Assembly (NCBI GenBank): GCA_002162075.1
Contig: CP021423.1
Coordinates: 2,232,001 to 2,296,000, forward strand
DNA: 64,000 nucleotides
Source of the DNA: Armatimonadetes bacterium Uphvl-Ar1
Lineage (GTDB): Bacteria > Armatimonadota > Fimbriimonadia > Fimbriimonadales > Fimbriimonadaceae
Direction: 5' to 3'
Part shown: positions 18,271 to 26,826 of the stretch, piece after piece
Position numbering within the stretch: position 1 is the first letter of the stretch
Layout: each line of letters begins with the position of its first letter
The notes under the pieces: model-generated
What the model was told of the DNA's origin: nothing
Seen by the model: only the letters and a program-made list of their open reading frames with translations
The model's database searches: none
Translations under genes and position numbers: made by a program

Positions 18271-18332
18271 CCCGCTCCCCCTCTGGTGGAGAGCCTGCCC
18301 CGGGCTTGAACCGGGGACTCAGGAGGGGGCAG
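18271..18332. repeat. Palindromic intergenic repeat, copy B
   Basis: Second full copy in direct orientation, 30 bases after copy A: CCGCTCCCCCTCTGGTGGAG, AGCCTGCCCCGGGCTTGAACC, GGGGACTCAGGAGGGGGCA. Changes relative to copy A in the inner stem are compensatory (CCTGGG/CCAGGG against CCCGGG/CCGGGG), which suggests selection on structure or a mobile REP/MITE-like origin. Confidence 0.7.
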
Positions 18333-18362
18333 CCCAAAAGCCCCTCAGTTCAAAACGATCAA

Positions 18363-21300
18363 TTACATCGTCGGCAACTCTTCCGAATGATGATCAGACT
18401 CAGTCGAAGTTGATCCACCGCCGTTAAACCGCCGCAAGAACCGACCCAAGCGATCTGAGAACTCGTCAAAGATCAAGTACGAACAAGGGATAACGAGGAG
18501 CGTCAAGACCGTTGAAAGCAATGTCCCTCCAATAATCGTAATCCCAATCGTCTCCCGGAACTCCGAACCACGACCAATCGCCAGCGCAACTGGCAACATC
18601 CCTGCGATCAATGCAATTGTCGTCATCAAAATCGGACGAATTCGAGTCCCACCAGACTCAATCAAAGCCTCGACCCGGTCATACCCCCGCTCGCGCAAAG
18701 TATTCGCATAGTCAACCAGCAAGATCGCATTCTTCCCGACCAAACCAACCAATGCGATAATCCCGATGAAGCCAACAATGTTGAGCGGTTTATCCGTAAT
18801 TACGAGGGCCAAAATCGCCCCAACCATCGCCTGCGGCTGTGCGAGCTGAACAATGAACGGATAAAGCAAGTTGTTGAAGAGTGACGCAAGGATCATGTAA
18901 ACCAAGATCAAACCGAGCCCCAGCGCGCCAAACAGGAAGACTGTTTCCCGCTGCTGAGCATCCGCCTGGCCAAGAGCCCGAATCGTCACTCCCTCTGGCA
19001 GCAACTTTTCTTCGGCAATCCAAGCGTCAATATTCGCCTGAACCGATCCCGCCGCAAACCCAGGCAGCAAGTCCGCGTTGACCTGAATGACCTCCTCACG
19101 ATCACGGCGCTCAATCTTGTCCAAACCAACACCCCGATCAATTGTCGCCACTTCATCCAAGAAAATGGGCTGACCCTCCCGGAAAGTCACTGGCACCGAC
19201 CGAAGCAACTCAGGATTGTTCCGATCTTCAAGGTCAAGCATCACCCGAATGTCGTACTCTTCACCCGCAACTCGGAACTTTGCCGTGTCATCCCCTTCAT
19301 AAAGCGTTCGCAACGCTCCACCGAGTTCCTGAACCGAAACATTTGCCGCCGCCATTCGTGCCCGATCTGGCAAGGCCCTTAGCTCAGGCTTCCCTGGCTT
19401 ACTCGACATCTCCGGCGAAATAACCCCATCAATCGCCCCCGCCGCCAATCGGTCTCGGATATCCGACGCTGTCCGCTGCAAGAGTTCTCGGTCGTTCGAC
19501 TTAAATGCCAGCTGAATCGCCGCCCCAAAACCAAAGCCTCCTGCCTCGGTGATGTTCACTTTGACCCCCGGTACTTTGCCCACCGATTGAATCAAATCCG
19601 CAACAACATCCTGACTACTCACACTCGCCGGACGCATCTCGCCCTCGTGCTTGACCCAGAACATGATGTTATCCAGCAACGCTTCCTTTTCTCGAAGTGT
19701 CGCCGTGATCTGTGCGTACTGCGTTCCACTCGTACTCGCCGCAAATCCGCCCGATTGCCGTCCTAATTGGCTCACCGTAAACTCCACCTGAGGATGCGCC
19801 ATCACGATCTTTTCAACCTGCGCGACCGCATCCCTCGTCGCTTCCAAGGTCGTCCCCGCCGGCAATTCCACGTTCAACTGAACCTGACCACCATCACTTT
19901 CAGGCACAAACTGGAACTTAAAGACATCCTCTTTTTTCCAAGCTCCAAAAGCCTGACCAACCAGCGGAGCTGCAATAAACAGTGCCGCAAACCCTGCCAT
20001 CCCCAGCAATATCGAAAAGCGGGGTTTCCGGGTGACAATCAAGTTCCCAATAAAAATCAAAGCACCTATCCCGACAATCATCGGCATCATTCCCATGCCA
20101 GATTTCAGAGCCGTCGCACGATCCGGAGCAAAGCCACCTCCGATGAACGTAAACATTGCCACCAGAACCGCAAAGCCTCCCCCGAAGAAGTACCACTTGT
20201 TATTCAAACTGACCCTCAAGATCTTTCGGTAACCGTTTCCAAATTTCTCGAACTGGTGCTCAAACCACTTCGCGAATCGCCCCTCTGGCTCTTCCCAGTT
20301 CTCACCCTGCCGGTACCAACGCGCCGCGAGCATCGGAGTAATCGTAAACGAAACAAACAGCGAGAACAGAACCGCAATCGCATAACCAATCCCGAGCGGT
20401 CGGAAGAACTGACCAACAACCCCGCCCATAAATCCAATTGGGAGGAAAACAACAACGTCGGCCATCGTGATCGCAATCGCCGCAAGCCCAATCTCCGCCC
20501 GTCCATTGATCGCCGCCTCAACCGGATTTTCACCCATCTTGAGGTGCCGATAAATGTTCTCAATAACAACGATTGAGTCATCAACCAAAACCCCAATCGC
20601 CAAACTCAACGCCAGCATCGACAAGTTGTTGATAGTGAAGCCGAACACCCATAGAGCAATCAAAGTTGCCGCCAAACAAACCGGGATCGAAATACTGACA
20701 ATCAAAGTCCCCGAATGTTGTGCAGGAACATCCAAATGACAATCCCCACCAAGAAAATCCCAAAGAAAATCGCGATGTTCAAGTCGAGCAAACTTTCAAC
20801 AATCTGAACCGACGTATCCAGCGTTACGATAAACTCAATCCCATATTGTTCTTGCAACGATTCCAAAAGGCTCTTTCCGCCAAAGTCCGGACTAGCTTCA
20901 CGAATTGCTTTGCTAATCTCAACCGCATTCCCTTCCTGCGACTTCTGAACAATCAAAACAACCGAGTCATCCCCGTTCACCCGGCTACTCTCTCGGAGTT
21001 CCTTGTTCGCGTCAATGACCGTTGCCACATCCCCCAGCCGAACTTGCTTACTCGGAGCCCGCTGTTGAGGATCAGATATCGTCAAATACATATTTTCAAG
21101 CGCTTCGACCGATTCAAATTCACCCAAAACCCGAACCGTAAACTCTTCTTCCCCTGCGACAATCCGGCCCGCGGGTACGTTCAGCGCCGCCGCCGTTACC
21201 GCGCGCTGAACATCTGAAACTCCAAGCCCATATCGCAGCAACGCATCGCGCTTCAGCTGAACCTGAATCTCTCGTTCATCCCCTCCCAAGACCGAAACTT

Positions 21301-21817
21301 GAGCGACCCCCTTCACCCGCGCAATCTTATCCTTGAGCTGGTTATCCGCCAAATCGCGCAGCTGCCGATTACTCAACCCCTTCGACCGAAGCGCCATAGT
21401 CAATACCGGGTCACTTGCCGAGTCAAATTTATCAATCAAAGGACGCTCAGCTTCTCTTGGCAACTGTGAGACAACCGAATCAACCTTTGTCCGAACTTCG
21501 TTCAGACCAACCTGAATATCCGAGCCAATAACGAACTGAACAACAACATTAGAAAAGCCTTCCTGGCTCACCGAGGTCACTTCCTGGACATTCGCAATCC
21601 CCGTAACCGCATCTTCGATCTTCTTACTGATCAAAGTGTTGATTTCGTCCGGGCCAGCCCCCGGATAAACCGTCGTCACCGTGACAACACCAAAGTTGAC
21701 GTCCGGGTTCAACTCCACCCGCATACTGTTAAACGCAATCCATCCTCCGAGGATAGAGGCCAGCATCAACATCAAAATGAAGACTGGTCGCGTAATTGCT
21801 GTTTTAGTTAAACCCAT
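18363..21817 (-). CDS. RND efflux transporter permease (AcrB/HAE1 family), interrupted by a one-base frameshift
   Basis: Inner-membrane proton-driven pump of about 1151 residues. It begins MGLTKTAITRPVFILMLMLA. The proton-relay Asp pair in GVLVDDSIVVIEN and the relay Lys in VGLVGKNAILLVDYAN are present, as are porter domains with YPGAGPDEI and LPGFAAGSVQAN. The frame is split: 20702-21817 ends after FLHNIRG and 18363-20735 resumes with TLIVSISIPVCLAATLIALW. One extra C in the C4 run at 20709-20712 joins them exactly. After TM7 there is an insertion of about 65 residues (19928-20126) with two more hydrophobic segments, absent from AcrB. Last gene of the regulator-TolC-fusion protein-pump operon. 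The drug or metabolite exported is unknown. Confidence 0.9.
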
Positions 21818-21868
21818 TCGTCTGTGCCTTTACTATCTTTGTTCGCTTCGCAAATCTCTCAATCGAAC

Positions 21869-23382
21869 CTACTCAGCTTCAACCTCAGCTTTACTCGGTT
21901 CGACTTCCGGCTTCTTTTCCGTACCATCGTCGATCCGAATTGCTGCCCCGTCAAATAACGTCGACTGTCCACTTGTGACCAATTGCTCCCCATTCTCCAA
22001 GCCATCCACGATTGCGACATCTGCTTCTGTTCGGATCACCGTAACCGCCTTCTTTCGGGCAACCATTTTGCTTTCGCCATCCACAGTCTCTCGCATCGCA
22101 ATGAAAACAGAAATGTTCTGTCCATCCCGCTGAACCGCCGTATTTGGCACAACAAAAACATCTCGTAGCGTGCCCAGCTTCAATGTCCCCGGACAAACAT
22201 GCCTGGTTTCACCTTGCCCGCAGCTTCATTGATCGAAACTCGAACCTTGAACAACCGTCCCAAATCACTCGCCGACGGGCTGACCGAAACGACCGTGCCA
22301 CTCAACGCCACATCACCAAGCGCATCAACAGAAGCGTCAACCACCATTCCCGGAGCGATGTCTGCAATATCTTTCTCCGGCACTTCAGCTTCAAAGAAAA
22401 TCCCATTCGTCCCCACCAATCGCGCAACCGGAACCCCCGGCGAAACCACTGTCCCCGGTTGAAGTGGCTGACCACTGATCTTCCCGCTCATTGGCGCAAT
22501 CACTTTCAAGTCATCCACCGCGATCCGCGCCAAGCTCACCGCATCTTGGGCCGCCGAAACTTGAGCCCGAGCCGCATCAACCCGATCCTGAGCTGCCGGA
22601 TCAAGCTTCTTATTCGCCCGATCCAAATTCAACTGCTCCTCCGCTTGCCGAACCTGTTCTCGCAACTGATCAATGTCCTCAGGCCGCGTCACTTCCAAAA
22701 TCAAGTTGTACTGCTCAACCGCACTGGTATAGCCAGCTTGCGCATTGTCAAATCGGTTCTGATCAACCTCCAACTGGGCTTTTGAAATGGCTCCTTCCGC
22801 CTCTAATCGCTTAGATCGCTCCAAGTTCTTTCGCGCAAACTCCAAGTCACTTTTTGCCCGGTCAACGTTTGCCTTAGCTTGAGCCTTTTCTTCACTTCTC
22901 GAACCGTTTTGCGCTTTTGCCAAAGCTGCCTTCGCTTGCCGAACTCTGGCTTCGCTCGCCCTAACCGCCGCTGTGCTTCGCTCCGGGGTCACTCGTGCGT
23001 CCCGTTGAGCTTGGCTCAGTGTCGCATTTGCTGATCGCACGTTCGCCATCGCCTGACTCAACCGAGCCTGGGCTTCTTGACCCTCTTGAACTGCAATCAC
23101 TTGGCCGGCTGAAACCGTTGCGCCTTCCTTTACATAAACTGCGATCAGCCGACCCGGTGACTTGACGCTCACTTGAACATCGTCATCCGTCACAACAGAG
23201 CCCGTCAATTCAAGTGTTCTCGGTGCATCAACTGAACTGACCGTCTTCACCTTAACTGCAGTCGTCTGATCAGTTACAATTTTCTCCACCTTTTCGGCTT
23301 GTTCCTGACCCGCGCGATCGACACATCCGGAAAGAGCCAAAACGCTCACTCCCGCCACCAATCCAATTGCCCAATTTCTCAC
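21869..23382 (-). CDS. RND efflux membrane fusion protein, interrupted by a one-base frameshift
   Basis: Periplasmic adaptor linking pump and TolC, about 504 residues when joined. It is a lipoprotein (MRNWAIGLVAGVSVLALSGC). The order is beta-barrel/lipoyl (VKSPGRLIAVYVKEGATVSA), a very long coiled-coil hairpin (about 110-270, Ala/Gln/Arg rich), the second lipoyl half (VIAPMSGKISGQ) and the membrane-proximal domain (FVVPNTAVQRDGQNISVFIA). The frame breaks at the C4 run 22187-22190: 22180-23382 ends with PGMFVRGH, and adding one C gives VRGTLKLGTLRDVFVVP, in register with 21869-22183. The start overlaps the tolC-like stop by four bases (ATGA). The pump gene follows 51 bases downstream. Confidence 0.88.
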
Positions 23383-24697
23383 TGTCCTTCCTCCTTGTTT
23401 TCGCCTTCCGCTGGTGCCGGAGTCGCTTCCGGCAAATTCGCCAAATCGTCCACACCAACCGCCTTCTGAAGCGCCACATATGCCGCCCTAAGCTGGTACA
23501 ACGCTGCTACTTCGGCTGACTGAGCCGAAACTAAATCCTGCTGGCCAACAATCACGTCCAGCAAAATTCCAACCTCCTCGTCATAACGAAGTTGGGCGAG
23601 CCGCAAGGCCTCTTCTGCCAAAATTCGATTCGACTTGGCTGATTCATAACTCGCAAATGCCGTCTCGTATTGCGTCACCGCAACGCGAACTTCAAACGCA
23701 ACTGCTAACTGAACCTGCTGAAGCAAAATCTTCGCCCGCTCTTCTTGTTCCCGTGCTCGCTGTGTATTCGCCTTAATCGCCCCACTCGTCACAATCGGAA
23801 CGCTGACCGTAGCACTCGCACTGGTTTGCCGCTCTGGCTGACCAAACCCCGGATCAATAATCTCCGTATGCCCCGCCGATAGCGTCAAAGTTGGCAAAGC
23901 TGCGCGCTGTTCCGCTTCTCGGTTTTTCGCCAAAGCCTCGATCCCTGCTTCGGCTCGTTTGAGTTCAGGTCGATTCAAAAGTGAACCCCTCACATAGATC
24001 GCCGTTTCCCGCAACATCTGCGGATCATTCTCAACTGGAACCGGAGTAAATTCCGTCTCAATCGGTCGCGCCAACAAATTGTTCAAATCTTGCTTCGCGA
24101 TTCGCAAATTCCCTTCGGCTTGAATTTTTGCTTGCTGCAACCGCTTCAAGTCAGATTCCAGTCGCAACACATCAAACTTTGGAATCGCCTCTGCATTGAA
24201 CCGAATCTGCGCATCCGCAAGTCTCTTTTCCGCCGAAACAACCGCCGCACTTTGTATGTCAAAGAACTCCTGCGCCTGCAAGACCGACAAATACTTCGTC
24301 CGAACTTGACTCCTCAGATCGTTCCGCACGGTTTCTTTCGCAAACTCATTGACTTTCACATTCAACGTCGCCGCATCGAGCCGGAGCGTGACAACTCGCG
24401 AAATATCAATGATCTGCGAAACCCCAAATTAATCGTATTCGTGACATTTGAACCATTTTGACCAAACGCTCCTGGCGTGACCGTATTTGACCACTGAGTT
24501 GTCCCCGATAGCGTCGCTCCCGGCCCAAGTGCTGCCTCGGCAACTCGCCGATTCGACCGTGCTTCCGCAATATTGCTCTCCGCAACTCGCAATTCAAAGG
24601 CCTGCGCCTCAGCAATGGCGAGTGCCTCGTCCAAAGTCATCGTGGGAGCTTCCTGCCCCCCCAAGACCACCGCTAATGTCAAATAGAATCCCAGCAT
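23379..24697 (-). CDS. TolC-family outer-membrane efflux protein, interrupted by a one-base frameshift
   Basis: Outer-membrane channel of about 439 residues with a short signal sequence (MLGFYLTLAVVLGGQEAPTM). Two repeats of the outer-membrane-efflux fold are seen: LDEALAIAEAQAFELRVAES starts the first, RPELKRAEAGIEALAKNREA the second. The reading frame is split at the C4 run 24422-24425: 24362-24697 runs off after INLGF, and one more C gives INLGVSQIIDISRVVTLRLD, which leads straight into 23379-24365. It lies three bases after the stop of the AbrB-type regulator gene and overlaps the fusion-protein start, so it is the second gene of the efflux operon. Confidence 0.87.
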
Positions 24698-24700
24698 CTC

Positions 24701-24954
24701 TTATTTTTCCTCCGGTGCCTCGTAGGGCTCGCTTTGTTCCGCTTTCATAATCCTCGACTTGATCTCTTCCAAAAACTCATTCATCACCCCAAACGAACAA
24801 ACCATCAACCCTGGATGAACCGGATCACGCATCACCAAAAGCTTGTCCCCCGGCTTGATCCCCAACTCCTCCCGCGCCTCCGCCGGAATAACAATCTGCC
24901 CCGTTCACCCACTGTTACGGAGCCGTAAAAGCACTCATCAAAGTTGATTCCCAT
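24701..24954 (-). CDS. AbrB/SpoVT-type transcriptional regulator, interrupted by a one-base frameshift
   Basis: A small gene hidden by a frameshift. From ATG 24954 the frame reads MGINFDECFYGSVTVGERG and then fails. One more C in the C4 run 24899-24902 continues it as QIVIPAEAREELGIKPGDKL, LVMRDPVHPGLMVCSFGVMN and EFLEEIKSRIMKAEQS to a TAA at 24701, 84 residues in all. The first half is the swapped-hairpin AbrB DNA-binding fold (G.I.IPaeaR..LgIkpGDkl). It is the first gene of the efflux operon, next to a palindromic site at 24967-24988, so auto-regulation and control of the pump are likely (inference). This gene is too broken to appear in simple gene prediction. Confidence 0.8.
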
Positions 24955-24966
24955 GTTAACCTCGGC

Positions 24967-24988
24967 AAAGTATACAAAATCATACTTT
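24967..24988. promoter_or_regulatory. Inverted repeat, putative operator of the efflux operon
   Basis: Perfect 7-base inverted repeat AAAGTAT (24967-24973) and ATACTTT (24982-24988) with an 8-base spacer, in an A/T-rich intergenic stretch 13 bases upstream of the AbrB-type gene. A related GTAC/ATAC half-site lies at about 24991-25005, and a TTGACA-like hexamer for the minus strand lies near 25008-25013. Binding by the AbrB-type protein is inferred, not shown. Confidence 0.5.
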
Positions 24989-25044
24989 TCATACATGGGT
25001 ACTTTTTTGTCAAGAATAGGTTAAAATTGACAAAATTCAAAAAC

Positions 25045-26018
25045 ATGAAATTCCTCCCAGTAATTCTAACAGTGATTACAGCTTGCGCCGCTGGGGCAGT
25101 TCCCTTTTCTCAAAACGACTTCGAAAAGTCCCAGCCTGAAAAAATCCTTCCCATACAAAACACTCGTTCCATCAATCAAGCCTATCTGCGCCCTCTCCCC
25201 TCGGACCCCTTCTCAGGCCCGGTCACAACCAAACGAGCTGGCTCCTTGCTGTCGAAAATGAGTTCCGAGTGAACCAAACGATCCGCGAAGATGGCGAAAC
25301 GTGGCGGCTCCGATATCTTTACCGCCAAGCAACCGAACAAGGCGAATGGCTCGTTTCAATCCCCCTCATTCACCGAGGCGGGGGACTCCTCGATTCCTTC
25401 ATCGACCTCTGGCACCAAAATGTTGTCAACCACTCCGCCCCCAATCGCGAAATCACTCCTTACGGACGAAACCGCTATATCCTGCACGACGGCACCCGTC
25501 CCTCCCCTGGCACTAACTTCGGCGATCTCACCACTGGGTACCGATTCCGGTTGCCCGGTTCCCCGCAAATCAGTATCAAACTCCCAACCGGAAATCCTGG
25601 ACAACTTCTGGGCTCCGGCGGTCTCGACATTGCCCTTTCCGGCGAGCAAACTTGGTCCCTAACTCCTCGATACGATTTCACTGCGCAAGCAAGTCTCATC
25701 TATCAATCGCCAAGCTCTGGCTGGACAGCCACTCGTCCATGGATAGCCAGCTACAACCTGGCTCTTGCTTATCGAATAACCGAGCGCCAAGCTTGGATTC
25801 TCCAGCTCACCGCAGAAACCGCTGCAGTTCAAAATAACGAACCCTTCCTCGATCAGCCCAATCGAATCATCTCACTCGGCCTCAGTCAAGCCACCAAAGC
25901 TGGAACCTGGACATATTGGATCAGCGAAGACGGCGATATCGGTTGGTTCAATCTGAATCGGGGAATCACAACCGGCGCTGACTTCGCCATCGGAATCCGG
26001 TTCACTCAAAAACAATAA
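25045..26018 (+). CDS. DUF3187 family outer-membrane-like protein, interrupted by a one-base frameshift
   Basis: Divergent from the efflux operon. Start at ATG 25045 (MKFLPVILTVITACAAGAVP, signal peptide); a TTG at 25027 is less likely. The second part (25269-26018) has the DUF3187 hallmark: DGETWRLRYLYRQATEQGEW, LIHRGGGLLDSFIDLWH, NRYILHDG, followed by beta-strand repeats suited to a barrel. The two parts are in different frames; one extra C or G in GGCCCGG at about 25217-25222 gives SGPGHNQTSWLLAVENEFRV, which joins the frame at 25269. Joined length is about 324 residues. DUF3187 proteins are uncharacterised, predicted outer-membrane barrels. Being beside an efflux operon may be chance. Confidence 0.75.
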
Positions 26019-26047
26019 AAATCCCCGGACAAATTATGCCGGGATTT
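26017..26047 (-). terminator. Rho-independent terminator after rpsR
   Basis: Plus-strand AAATCCCCGG (26019-26028) pairs with CCGGGATTT (26039-26047), one bulged C. On the minus strand the hairpin is followed by TTTTTATTG. It overlaps the end of the convergent DUF3187 gene. Confidence 0.75.
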
Positions 26048-26067
26048 CCACTCAATCGATCCTGCGG

Positions 26068-26475
26068 TTATTCGCCAGCTTCTTCAGTTTGCTTTGACTC
26101 GCGCGGTTCACGATTCTCTCGCGGTTCTCGTGAGTCGCCCATTGATCGGCGTCGCGGGCCGGTATCAACTGCTTCCCGAACAACGAACGGCAACAAAGCC
26201 ATCTCTCGCGCACTCTTGATCGCGTTAGAAATCATCCGCTGTTGCTTCGCCGTGTTTCCGGTCTGGCGAGCGGCCAAAATCTTGCCTCGCTCGCTGATAA
26301 ACTTCTGCAACGTCGCCACATCTTTATAGTCCACCGACTCAACTTTGTTCAGAGTCAAGAAGCTAACTTTGCGACGGCGACGGGGTCGGGTGCGACCATC
26401 ATTGCGGCCCTCCGACATGTCCACGGACATTCCGTCCGCAGCGCCATCCATATTTTCTTTGTCAAATTCGCTCAT
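26068..26475 (-). CDS. rpsR: 30S ribosomal protein bS18
   Basis: Start at ATG 26475 ([20 protein letters not shown]) with AGGA seven bases upstream; the longer frame to 26667 has no ribosomal-protein character. Total 135 residues, against about 75 for typical S18. The core [40 protein letters not shown] and [20 protein letters not shown] is standard S18, which binds S6 and 16S rRNA in the platform. Both ends are extended: about 35 acidic residues at the N-terminus and an Arg/Glu-rich tail with repeats ([12 protein letters not shown]). It is not in the usual rpsF-ssb-rpsR-rplI operon; none of these is adjacent. Confidence 0.95.
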   Translation of the reverse strand: MSEFDKENMDGAADGMSVDMSEGRNDGRTRPRRRRKVSFLTLNKVESVDYKDVATLQKFISERGKILAARQTGNTAKQQRMISNAIKSAREMALLPFVVREAVDTGPRRRSMGDSREPRENREPRESKQTEEAGE

Positions 26476-26826
26476 CAAACGATCCTGATCCCACTCGGGA
26501 ATCGAACCAACATTATGCCACACACCCTTCATCCATCTTTCATAAGGTCCCCAATGCACCGGGTCCCCGCCCATTTCCCCGCAAAACTGCAACCGCAAAA
26601 ACCCTCGCTTTCTCTTGCCCTCGCAAACCCACCAGCTACCCAACCACAGAAAACCGGAACAACCCAATCAGCCCTCCCGCAAGGGAAGGGTCGCCAGAAA
26701 GCCCCAATCAGATCCGGGGGATGCCCTCCTCCCGTGGTCTGAATAGCAACCCTCCAGCCCAGGGCCATCGCTTGCGATGGCCCCGATTAACTTTACGCCT
26801 TTACTAAAAGTTTTCGCCTTTAGAAG
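26476..26826. other. Intergenic region without a supported gene, containing a hairpin
   Basis: About 350 bases between the C11-like gene end and rpsR. It includes a perfect 10-base inverted repeat at 26762-26783 and C/G-rich palindromic stretches around 26671-26735 similar in flavour to the repeats near 17.3 and 18.2 kb. The rpsR promoter and leader should lie here. Open frames through it (for example 26529-26768) are Trp/Gly-rich and not protein-like. Confidence 0.6.
26762..26783. terminator. Perfect hairpin, possible terminator of the C11-like gene
   Basis: GGGCCATCGC (26762-26771), TT, GCGATGGCCC (26774-26783). No clear T-run follows in either direction, so it may be a terminator without U-tract, an attenuator before rpsR, or simply a structured element. 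Confidence 0.4.

Noticed and set aside
26529-26768. 79-codon minus-strand open frame upstream of rpsR
   Set aside because: Trp/Gly/Arg-rich, overlaps the hairpin region and the rpsR leader; no family features.
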